A model generated the notes under the pieces. It was given only the letters and a program-made list of their open reading frames with translations, did no database searches and was not told the origin of the DNA. Positions 1-5,729 of a DNA stretch of 11,324 bases are shown piece after piece; positions within the stretch are counted from its first letter, which is position 1, and every line of letters starts with the position of its first letter. Position numbers and translations under genes: made by a program. Location: assembly GCA_033722675.1 (NCBI GenBank), contig JAWVYO010000077.1:1-11324 (forward strand), read 5' to 3'. This stretch comes from DATHYU01 sp033722675. Its GTDB lineage: Bacteria; Actinomycetota; Acidimicrobiia; Spongiisociales; UBA11373.

Positions 1-14
1 CCGTTTTGGTCGGG

Positions 15-24
15 CCCCCCCCCC
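15..24. repeat. Homopolymeric C10 tract
   Basis: Ten consecutive C residues lie in a non-coding stretch at the left edge. The 147 bases before the first gene hold this run, a GC-rich segment and a weak hairpin; I find no credible gene in them. Runs this long are prone to slippage or sequencing error, so the exact length should be treated cautiously. Confidence 0.6.
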
Positions 25-96
25 GCGGCGGCCCGGCCCCCTTGGCCTTCTCCGGGGTGGTATTCGCATCTGTGGCCGTTTTCGGGGTTGGAAAGG

Positions 97-130
97 CGAC
101 GGGCCGGCCCGGGTCCTGGGCGCCCCGTCG
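97..130 (-). terminator. Possible hairpin terminator after the membrane protein gene
   Basis: A perfect 7-bp stem (CGACGGG at 97-103 with CCCGTCG at 124-130) closes a 20-nt loop that can itself pair CCC with GGG. It lies 17 bp past the stop of the minus-strand gene ending at 148. On the minus strand it is followed only by a short CCTTTCC, with no real U tract. It is therefore a weak candidate that rests on position and stem alone. Confidence 0.25.
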
Positions 131-147
131 ATCGAGGTCCGGGTGGC

Positions 148-576
148 TCAGACCGTGGGGGGAACCGTCGGCTCGGCGTCCGGCAGGAACGCACCGACGG
201 CGGCGACGATGCCGCCGAGCAGCACGAGCCAGAGCCCGATGCCGATCGACACGTCCACTCCGCCGCCGAGATCCCCGGCGACCGAGTTGACGTCGGCGAT
301 GTTGATGACGGCGATAAGGACGATCAGGGCCGCACCGATGACGATCGAGATCATGCGCGCCCGCCCCGGCCGTCCGCTGAGGAAGATGGCCACGGCGCCC
401 GTGGCCAGGGCCAGGATGAGGGTCAGCAGACCGTCACCGCCCTCACCCGTGCCCGAGACACTCACCGAGACCCCGGCGGCCGACACCGAGGCCCAGGTCA
501 GGAACGAACCCAGCACGGTGATCAGCGCACCGACCAGTACGACGATGGTCGAACGGCTTCCCGTGATCTTTTCCAT
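148..576 (-). CDS. Small four-helix membrane protein of unknown function
   Basis: The 142-residue product has four hydrophobic segments at about residues 8-30, 50-68, 75-97 and 110-131, so it is an integral membrane protein. The first loop is rich in Ser, Val and Gly, runs into a GDG turn at about 47-49, and follows a GSFLTW motif (23-28). I associate that combination with small uncharacterised actinobacterial membrane proteins, but I cannot name a function. The C-terminus is a short Pro-rich polar tail. The ATG at 576 is supported by a Shine-Dalgarno AAGGGGAG at 582-589, so this gene has a normal leader, unlike several neighbours. It lies 77 bp downstream of the acetyltransferase gene on the same strand and could be co-transcribed or separately expressed. 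A TACCCT at 608-613 (minus strand) is a possible -10 box. Confidence 0.8.
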   Translation of the reverse strand: MEKITGSRSTIVVLVGALITVLGSFLTWASVSAAGVSVSVSGTGEGGDGLLTLILALATGAVAIFLSGRPGRARMISIVIGAALIVLIAVINIADVNSVAGDLGGGVDVSIGIGLWLVLLGGIVAAVGAFLPDAEPTVPPTV

Positions 577-653
577 GGCGACTCCCCTTCGGTCGAACGA
601 TGCCCCGAGGGTAACCGAATCGCCGGCCGCCTTCGCGGACCGCCTGCGTCATC

Positions 654-1874
654 TCAGAAGTGGACGGTGCACCAGGGCTCGACGTGCCAGCCGAACATGC
701 GGTCCGCCAGCACGGCCGCGTCGGGGTCGCCGTCGATCCGGCCGAGCCACCGGCCCTGCGCGAGGCGGCTGGATCCGAGGTAGGCGGACCCGAGGTCGGC
801 GACCGGCACGACGAGGTCCGGATCGTCGTCGGTGGCGGTGCAGCGCGCCCCGTCCGGTCCGCCCTCCAGCCGGTACGTCCCGTCGGCCCAGGGGCCGAAG
901 TCGTCCGCGACGCGCAGCACGATGGAGCCCTCCACGCCGTACCGACGCGCCTCCAGGGCCGCCGGCACGTCGACGATGCGCAGCCAGATCTTGTCGGAGA
1001 GCCGCCGGGTGGCGCGACGGCGGTCGACGAGCAGGTCGAGGAGCGGTTCGTCGACCCGGCGGGTGGCGACCGAGATCTTCTCCACGAGGTCGATCCCGAT
1101 GACGAACCGGTAGAGCGCGGCATAGGCCTCGCCGTCGACCGCCTGGGCATCGCCGACGCTCAGTTCGTGCGCCGGGAGCCCGTCACGCCAGGTCGCCTTC
1201 TGCCGGTACGCGGCGTAGCCGAGCGCCCGGCCATCCCGTTCGTAGACGGCCCAGCGGCGCTCCGACCGTCCGTTGCGCCAGTGCTCGGGATCGGCGAAGT
1301 AGATCGTCCAGTCGGCCTCGGTGCGCCGGAAGGTCCCCGGAATCCCCTCGGTGGCGGCGTCGTAGATCCCCGGCACGACGCCCCTCGCCTCGTCGACGTC
1401 GACGAGACGGACCCGCCCCTCTGCCGGCCCGTCGGTGCGCAGCGTCACACGGTGGCGCTCGAGTTCGATGTCGGCTCCCTCGATGGCGAGTCCGTAGCCG
1501 AACCGTCCGTAGATGGCGCTCTCCGACGCCCAGAGCGTCGCGAAGGGCTCGCCGCGCTCGGCGACGTGGTCGAGCTGCCGTTCCATGAGCCGCGTGAGGA
1601 TCATCCGACGGCGGTGCGTGGGGAGGACGGTCACCCCCGTGACGCCGGCCTGCGTGACGAAGGACCCGCCCGGCACCGCCGTCTCGTAGGTCCAGATCCC
1701 GGCGGTACCGACCATGTGGCCGTCCTCGACGGCCACGTGCGACCGCTCCACCTCGACACGAGGGGCGAACAGGTCGAGGTCCTCGTCCTTGGCGTCCTCG
1801 CCGAAGACGCCGACCATCGTCGTCAGCCACTCCCGGACCTCGGCCGACTCCAGGCCCCTGATCTCCGCCGCCAT
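654..1874 (-). CDS. eis: Eis-like GNAT N-acetyltransferase
   Basis: The 406-residue product matches the Eis (enhanced intracellular survival) acetyltransferases in length and layout. It has an N-terminal GNAT domain, a second GNAT-like domain and a C-terminal sterol-carrier-like domain. The acetyl-CoA loop is VTVLPTHRRRMIL at 81-93. The catalytic region SAIYGRFGYG (119-128) places Tyr122 where the Mycobacterium tuberculosis enzyme has Tyr126, the general acid. The protein ends in Phe406 (WCTVHF), matching the Eis rule that the terminal carboxylate acts in catalysis, so the C-terminus is intact. Eis enzymes transfer acetyl groups from acetyl-CoA to amines, including aminoglycosides and protein lysines; the natural substrate here is unknown. 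One oddity is Met91, where relatives usually have Gly in the CoA loop. The ATG at 1874 follows a strong GAGGAGG (1880-1886) with a 5-nt spacer. The gene is divergent from a secreted-protein gene across 79 bp. Confidence 0.88.
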   Translation of the reverse strand: MAAEIRGLESAEVREWLTTMVGVFGEDAKDEDLDLFAPRVEVERSHVAVEDGHMVGTAGIWTYETAVPGGSFVTQAGVTGVTVLPTHRRRMILTRLMERQLDHVAERGEPFATLWASESAIYGRFGYGLAIEGADIELERHRVTLRTDGPAEGRVRLVDVDEARGVVPGIYDAATEGIPGTFRRTEADWTIYFADPEHWRNGRSERRWAVYERDGRALGYAAYRQKATWRDGLPAHELSVGDAQAVDGEAYAALYRFVIGIDLVEKISVATRRVDEPLLDLLVDRRRATRRLSDKIWLRIVDVPAALEARRYGVEGSIVLRVADDFGPWADGTYRLEGGPDGARCTATDDDPDLVVPVADLGSAYLGSSRLAQGRWLGRIDGDPDAAVLADRMFGWHVEPWCTVHF

Positions 1875-1879
1875 CTCCG

Positions 1880-1895
1880 CCTCCTCACGAGGAGG
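1880..1895 (-). promoter_or_regulatory. Hairpin overlapping the eis ribosome binding site
   Basis: CCTCCT and AGGAGG face each other around a 4-nt loop just upstream of the eis-like ATG, so the Shine-Dalgarno sequence could be paired with a copy of the anti-Shine-Dalgarno sequence in the leader. The putative -10 box overlaps the 5' arm, so depending on the true transcription start only part of the stem may be transcribed. The inverted repeat is seen directly; a role in translation control is inference. Confidence 0.35.
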
Positions 1896-1898
1896 CTA
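1893..1898 (-). promoter_or_regulatory. Putative -10 box for the eis-like gene
   Basis: TAGCCT on the minus strand fits the actinobacterial TANNNT -10 pattern and lies 18 nt from the ATG at 1874, which leaves a short leader containing the ribosome binding site. I see no convincing -35 element. Confidence 0.4.
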
Positions 1899-1941
1899 CC
1901 GGGGTGGGGACGACGGGGTTCCCCGGCGACCCCGGGTCGCG

Positions 1942-1947
1942 TACGGT
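1942..1947 (+). promoter_or_regulatory. Putative -10 box of a leaderless promoter (secreted protein gene)
   Basis: TACGGT is followed by 6 nt and then the GTG at 1954, with no Shine-Dalgarno sequence. A TANNNT box 6-7 nt before the start codon is the standard arrangement for leaderless mRNAs in actinobacteria. It supports the GTG as the true start. Confidence 0.55.
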
Positions 1948-1953
1948 GCCGCC

Positions 1954-2793
1954 GTGAGGGGGGTCACGAGAGCAGGTCTCGCCGTCGCCGCCGTCGCGGC
2001 GGCCTTCGGGCCCGCGCCGCGCGCGGACGCCGCCCCCGCCTGCGTCACCACCCCGATCGGCATCGAATGCACGGCCTCGGGCGGCACGACGGAGACGATC
2101 GTCCGACCCGGGGGACCGGGCCCCACCCTGCCCCCGGTCCGGTACCTCGTGGTGGCGGTCGACGCCCGGGTCGGCACCTGCTGGTACTGGTCACGCTCGG
2201 GGCCCGGCCTGGACTCGTGGCGCCCGGGTGACGAGCACGCCATCATCATGACGAGGACGCTGGAGCCGGCGTGTCCGCCGGTGCGCCGCACGCCGGTCGT
2301 CGACGAGACGTTCGTCTCGCGACGGGCGTGGGAGGTCTTCCGGTCGTTCCCGCTGCCCCCGCCCGACCCCCGCGTCGTCCCGTGGCCGTCGGGGTTCGCG
2401 AACCATCCGTCGACACTCGTCGTGTCGACGGGCCCCCGTTTCTCCCACGACGAGACCCTGCCCGACGGGTCGGGTCTCGCCGTCCGGGCGCACGTCGGCG
2501 CCGTGATCGTCCACTGGGGCGACGACAGCCCCGCGCTCGTCCACGATCCCGCCGCCGCGTCGTCGGGGATCCGGCACGCCTACGGGATGAAGACCTGCTC
2601 GCAGGCGTACCGGGAGGAGCACCCCGCCGGTGCGCTCTGCCACCCCCGCCTCGATCGATACGACATCGAGGTCACGGCCGTGTGGGAGGCGCGGTACCGG
2701 CGTGACGGGCCCTGGCTGCGGCTGGGCGAGATCTCCCGAAACGGCGTCGTCCCCTACGACGTCGACGAGGTCGTAGGCGTGCCGGGTCGCTAG
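1954..2793 (+). CDS. Secreted protein of unknown function with a PKD-like region
   Basis: Reading from GTG 1954 gives 279 residues. The N-terminus is a classical signal peptide: Arg near the start, an Ala/Val-rich core at about 7-18, then APRADA followed by APAC, so signal peptidase I would cut near residue 26. The mature part has six Cys residues, starting with C30, suited to disulfides outside the cell. It also has a WGDD motif at 188-191, followed by an HAYG and a YDIEVTAVW strand. WGDG...HxY...Y spacing resembles PKD-like beta-sandwich domains, so an extracellular adhesion or wall-associated role is possible, but I do not recognise the protein. An open frame continues upstream to 1714, but that part is antisense to the acetyltransferase and lacks the signal peptide context, so I chose the GTG. 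The stop TAG shares a CTAG with the stop of the convergent MBL gene (4-bp overlap). Confidence 0.78.
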   Translation: MRGVTRAGLAVAAVAAAFGPAPRADAAPACVTTPIGIECTASGGTTETIVRPGGPGPTLPPVRYLVVAVDARVGTCWYWSRSGPGLDSWRPGDEHAIIMTRTLEPACPPVRRTPVVDETFVSRRAWEVFRSFPLPPPDPRVVPWPSGFANHPSTLVVSTGPRFSHDETLPDGSGLAVRAHVGAVIVHWGDDSPALVHDPAAASSGIRHAYGMKTCSQAYREEHPAGALCHPRLDRYDIEVTAVWEARYRRDGPWLRLGEISRNGVVPYDVDEVVGVPGR

Positions 2794-3605
2794 AGGGGGA
2801 TCGTCATCCCTTCGTGGGCGCCGGCGGTCATGGGGAAGATCCTCCGGGCCGACTGCACGATCTCGTCGACCGCCTCGTCCGAGCGGTTCGGGTCGTGGCT
2901 CGTGAGCACGAGTCGCTTCACCCCGGCGCCGACGGCGGCCTCGGCCGCCGTCTCCCACGTGGAGTGCCCGTAGCCGCGCCGATCCCGGTACTCGTCGGGG
3001 GTGTACTGGGCGTCGTGGACGAGCACCGCCGCACCGCGGGACGCCTCGGCGAGCCGCCGATCGATCCGGCGCTCCCCCGCCTCGTGGTCGGTGGCGATCA
3101 CGATCGACCGCCGGGCACCGTCGATCCGATACCCCGTCGAGCCCTGGGGATGGTGCAGGTCGATCGGGGTGAGGGTGAGGGGACCCACGGCGAACGGACC
3201 GTCGACGTCGCGGAACAGCGTCGTCGCCGGAGCGTCGTGGATGGTGATCGGCCACCACGGCGGCCGATAGGCGCCGTGGAGGAGATCGGTCATCCGGAGC
3301 CCCTCGCGAGGTGCCCCGTGGAAGGTGAGCCGGTGACGTCCGTCGTACAGGGCACCGAACAGGGGCAGGCCGATGACGTGGTCGAGGTGGACGTGGGAGA
3401 ACACGATGTCGAACTCGTGGGGCTCATCGAGGTCGAGGGTCCGCTCGAGGCTGCGCAACCCCGTGCCGGCGTCGACGACGAGGAGATGACGCGGCGCCAC
3501 CTCGACCGAGTAGCAGGTCGTGTTGCCGCCGTACCGCTGGAAGCGCTTGCCGCTCACGGCCATCGAGCCGCGCGCCCCCCACACCGTCAGCGCCCGATCG
3601 GTCAC
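2790..3605 (-). CDS. MBL-fold metallo-hydrolase, possible cyclic-nucleotide phosphodiesterase
   Basis: The 271-residue single-domain protein belongs to the metallo-beta-lactamase fold group related to RNase Z and PhnP. It opens with WGARGS and RYGGNTTCYSVE (9-36) and carries the metal motif SHVHLDH with His71, His73, Asp75 and His76. Further candidate ligands are His152 (HHPQGSTGYRI), Asp173 (ATDHE) and His237 (TSHDP); YGHST at 212-216 supplies a conserved His214. All expected metal ligands are present, so it should be an active phosphoesterase-type hydrolase. Substrate is not fixed by sequence; cyclic nucleotides, cyclic phosphates and RNA 3' ends are all used in this superfamily. It lies 28 bp downstream of a cyclic-nucleotide-binding domain gene, which makes a cyclic nucleotide attractive (inference). 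It lacks the long exosite arm of true tRNase Z. The start is GTG 3605, preceded by GGGGGAA as a likely ribosome binding site. Confidence 0.87.
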   Translation of the reverse strand: MTDRALTVWGARGSMAVSGKRFQRYGGNTTCYSVEVAPRHLLVVDAGTGLRSLERTLDLDEPHEFDIVFSHVHLDHVIGLPLFGALYDGRHRLTFHGAPREGLRMTDLLHGAYRPPWWPITIHDAPATTLFRDVDGPFAVGPLTLTPIDLHHPQGSTGYRIDGARRSIVIATDHEAGERRIDRRLAEASRGAAVLVHDAQYTPDEYRDRRGYGHSTWETAAEAAVGAGVKRLVLTSHDPNRSDEAVDEIVQSARRIFPMTAGAHEGMTIPL

Positions 3606-3616
3606 GATCGTTCCCC

Positions 3617-3632
3617 CGGCCGGCGCCGGCCG
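3617..3632. repeat. 16-bp perfect palindrome between the cNMP and MBL genes
   Basis: CGGCCGGCGCCGGCCG is its own reverse complement and fills most of the 28-bp gap between the stop at 3634 and the GTG at 3605. In the mRNA it would form a very stable hairpin directly before the downstream ribosome binding site, or act as a dyad-symmetric protein site. High GC raises the chance of such palindromes. Confidence 0.6.
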
Positions 3633-3633
3633 C

Positions 3634-4050
3634 TCAGCCGAGCTTGGCGTCGGTGTCGGCGAGGCGGCGCGCCAACTCGCCCATCATCTTGACCCCGATC
3701 TCGGGGTGCTGGGTCAGGAGCGCCTTGAGGTCCCAGGCGGTGACGGCGAGGGCGGTGGCGTCCGAGGTGGCGACGACGCTCGCGGTCCGCGGCTGGTCCT
3801 CGAGGAGCAGCGCCATCTCCCCGAAGTAGTCGCCCGGCTCGTACGTGGCCAGGTGCGTCGAGCCCTTGTAGACCTCGGCCGTGCCGGACAGGAGGAGGAA
3901 GAAGGCGCGTCCGCCCTCCCGTCCCTCGCGGATGATCGGGTCCCCCTCGGAGAACGACCGCTCCTTGGCGGTGGCGAGGATCGACGCGATCTCGTCGTCG
4001 TTGCACGACGAGAACAGCGGGGTCCGCTTGAGAAACTCGGCCTTGTCCAT
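3634..4050 (-). CDS. Stand-alone cyclic-nucleotide-binding domain protein
   Basis: The 138-residue product is essentially one CRP-type cNMP-binding domain. FLKRTPLFSS (6-15) is the usual N-terminal helix, followed by the beta-roll (SEGDPIIREG, FFLLLSGTAEVYKG, EPGDYFGEMALLLEDQPRTASV) and C-terminal helices to about 133. The phosphate-binding cassette, FGEMALLLEDQPRTASV at 76-92, keeps the key Glu78 and Arg88, with Thr89 where E. coli CRP has Ser83, so binding of cAMP or cGMP is likely. There is no helix-turn-helix domain, so it is not a CRP-like transcription factor by itself and more likely works through a partner. The ATG at 4050 is supported by AGGAG at 4055-4059; an upstream in-frame extension to 4152 is Arg/Pro-rich and unlike the family. 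It is probably the first gene of an operon with the MBL hydrolase. Confidence 0.87.
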   Translation of the reverse strand: MDKAEFLKRTPLFSSCNDDEIASILATAKERSFSEGDPIIREGREGGRAFFLLLSGTAEVYKGSTHLATYEPGDYFGEMALLLEDQPRTASVVATSDATALAVTAWDLKALLTQHPEIGVKMMGELARRLADTDAKLG

Positions 4051-4077
4051 GGTGCTCCTGCCTCGAACCGGGAGCGG

Positions 4078-4083
4078 AGGATA
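4078..4083 (-). promoter_or_regulatory. Putative -10 box for the cNMP/MBL operon
   Basis: TATCCT on the minus strand lies 27 nt upstream of the ATG at 4050 and would give a leader of roughly 20 nt with the AGGAG site. No clear -35 is visible. The surrounding 239-bp gap (4051-4289) contains no other gene I can support. Confidence 0.4.
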
Positions 4084-4284
4084 TCGGGCCGGCGCCGTCG
4101 GTGCTCGCGGACGCGCGAGACGGGAGCGGTACCCCGGGGACCGGACGCTCACAGGAGGGGGCGCTGTGGGACTCGATCGCTCCGACGGGTTTCCCGCTCC
4201 CGTCTCGTTCGTCCCTCACGGTCGCAGCGGTCCCGTCGACCAAACAGGGCCGAAAGTCGGTGCCGGGTGCGAATTCGGCGACGC

Positions 4285-4302
4285 TCCCCTCACGGGAGGG
4301 GA
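4285..4302 (-). terminator. Hairpin straddling the sulfatase stop codon
   Basis: TCCCCTC (4285-4291) pairs with GAGGGGA (4296-4302) across a 4-nt loop, giving a perfect 7-bp stem that includes the stop codon of the sulfatase. It lacks a U tract, so if it terminates transcription it would be of the U-less kind proposed for actinobacteria. Stability and position are the only support. Confidence 0.3.
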
Positions 4303-5696
4303 CCTTCCGAGGGATGGGGCTCGTCGCCCACGGCCTGCTGGAGCCGACGGAGTTCGCGCCGCAGGTCGTCCCGGACGGCGGCGTAGGTCGGATCGTCGAT
4401 CACGTTGTGGATCTCGAAGGGATCCTCCACGAGGTCGTAGAGCTCCCACTCGGGGGGATCGGCCGGAGGTCGGGCACCGGGCTGCTCCATCGGATCGTTG
4501 TAGAAGTAGATCAGCTTGTGGCGATGGGTGCGCACCCCGTAGTGGGCCGGGACGAGGTGGGCGTCGTCGCGGTGCATCCAGTACCGGTAGTACATCGAGG
4601 TCCGCCAGTCGTCGGGCACCGCCCCCCGGAGCACCGATCGGATCGACACCCCCTGCATCGCGGCGGGGACGTCGAGGCCGGCCAGGTCGACGAACGTCGG
4701 TGCGAAGTCGACGTTGAGGACCATCGCGTCGGTGGCCGTCCCCGGGACCACCTCCCGTGGGTACCGCACCAGCAGGGGCATCGCCAGCGACTCCTCGTAG
4801 ATGAACCGCTTGTCGAACCAGCCGTGGTCGCCCAGGAAGAATCCCTGGTCGGACGTGTACACCACGACCGTGTCGTCGGCGAGTCCGTCGCGATCGAGTC
4901 GGTCGAGCAGGCGGCCGACGTTGTCGTCGATCGAGGCCACCACCCGGAGATAGTCCTTGATGTAGCGCTGGTACCGCCACCGGATCTCGTCGTCGGCGGA
5001 CAGCCCCTCGGGCACCGGCTGCTTCAGGTCCTCGGCGGTGAGGTCCATCATCTGCATCCTCACGGCCGCGGCCGCCGCCGACCGGGTGGCGTGGTCGTCC
5101 CAGAAGGTATGGGGCTCGGGGATCTCCTCGTCCTCGTAGAGATCGGCGTGGGCGGCGTCGGGCTCCCACGGTCGGTGCGGCGCCTTGTGGTGGACCATGA
5201 GTGCGAACGGGCGGTCGGGATCACGCCGGTCGAGCCATTCCAGGGCCATGTCGGTGATGACGTCGGTCGCGTACCCGTCGACGCGGACCTCGCCGGCGGC
5301 CGTCAGGAAGACCGGATCGTGGTACTCGCCCTGATCGGGGAGCACCGCCCACTCGTCGAACATGACCGGGTCGTGGCCACGCCCGTGTCCGAGATGCCAC
5401 TTGCCGAAGATCGCCGTCTGGTAGCCGGCCTCGCCCAGGGCCGAGACGTACGTGGGCAGGGAAGCGTCGATGGGCGTGTCGAGGGTGGTGACCCCGTTGA
5501 CGTGGTTGTACGTCCCCGTCAGCACGGCGGCCCGGCTCGGGGTGCAGATCGAGTTCGTGCAGAAGCACGCGTCGAACCGCATGCCCTCGCGGGCGATGCG
5601 ATCGATGTTCGGTGTCCGGTTGATCCGCGAGCCGTACGCGGAGATCGCGTGGGAGGCGTGGTCGTCGGACATGACGAACAGGAGGTTCGGCGCCAT
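4290..5696 (-). CDS. Cys-type sulfatase (alkaline phosphatase superfamily)
   Basis: The 468-residue product is a complete type I sulfatase that would hydrolyse sulfate esters. Asp11-Asp12 (SDDH) begin the calcium site. CTPSRAAVLTG at 51-61 is the signature, with Cys51 expected to become formylglycine and Arg55 beside it. FGKWHLG (97-103), KAPHRPW (171-177) and TSDQGFFLGDHGWFDKR (281-297) supply the usual Lys, His and Asp residues. YDLVEDPFEIHN near the C-terminus is also typical of the family. The NHVNG turn after the signature resembles glycan and N-sulfoglucosamine-type sulfatases, but substrate cannot be assigned. No signal peptide is visible from the ATG at 5696, so the enzyme looks cytoplasmic. 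No formylglycine-generating enzyme or sugar transporter is in the window. The gene is divergent from the PPOX gene over only 33 bp and appears leaderless. Confidence 0.92.
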   Translation of the reverse strand: MAPNLLFVMSDDHASHAISAYGSRINRTPNIDRIAREGMRFDACFCTNSICTPSRAAVLTGTYNHVNGVTTLDTPIDASLPTYVSALGEAGYQTAIFGKWHLGHGRGHDPVMFDEWAVLPDQGEYHDPVFLTAAGEVRVDGYATDVITDMALEWLDRRDPDRPFALMVHHKAPHRPWEPDAAHADLYEDEEIPEPHTFWDDHATRSAAAAAVRMQMMDLTAEDLKQPVPEGLSADDEIRWRYQRYIKDYLRVVASIDDNVGRLLDRLDRDGLADDTVVVYTSDQGFFLGDHGWFDKRFIYEESLAMPLLVRYPREVVPGTATDAMVLNVDFAPTFVDLAGLDVPAAMQGVSIRSVLRGAVPDDWRTSMYYRYWMHRDDAHLVPAHYGVRTHRHKLIYFYNDPMEQPGARPPADPPEWELYDLVEDPFEIHNVIDDPTYAAVRDDLRRELRRLQQAVGDEPHPSEGPLP

Positions 5697-5703
5697 CGCC
5701 GCG

Positions 5704-5709
5704 ACCCTA
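5704..5709 (-). promoter_or_regulatory. Putative -10 box of a leaderless promoter (sulfatase)
   Basis: TAGGGT on the minus strand is followed by 7 nt and the ATG at 5696, with no ribosome binding site. It forms a back-to-back pair with the plus-strand box at 5717-5722, separated by 7 bp. Confidence 0.55.
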
Positions 5710-5716
5710 CCGGGGG

Positions 5717-5722
5717 TACGAT
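5717..5722 (+). promoter_or_regulatory. Putative -10 box of a leaderless promoter (PPOX gene)
   Basis: TACGAT is followed by 7 nt and the GTG at 5730. Its upstream promoter region would lie over the start of the divergent sulfatase gene, so the two promoters probably compete for RNA polymerase. Confidence 0.58.
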
Positions 5723-5729
5723 CCGCGTC

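Noticed and set aside
6..290. 94-codon frame at the left edge
   Set aside because: Arg/Pro-rich composition, no ribosome binding site, and its 3' half is antisense to the membrane protein gene.
660..2231. 523-codon plus-strand frame antisense to the Eis-like gene
   Set aside because: No domain content, and it runs through the divergent promoter region and the start of the secreted-protein gene.
4051..4152. N-terminal extension of the cNMP-binding protein to an ATG at 4152
   Set aside because: The added residues are Arg/Pro-rich and unlike the domain family. The ATG at 4050 has a good ribosome binding site.
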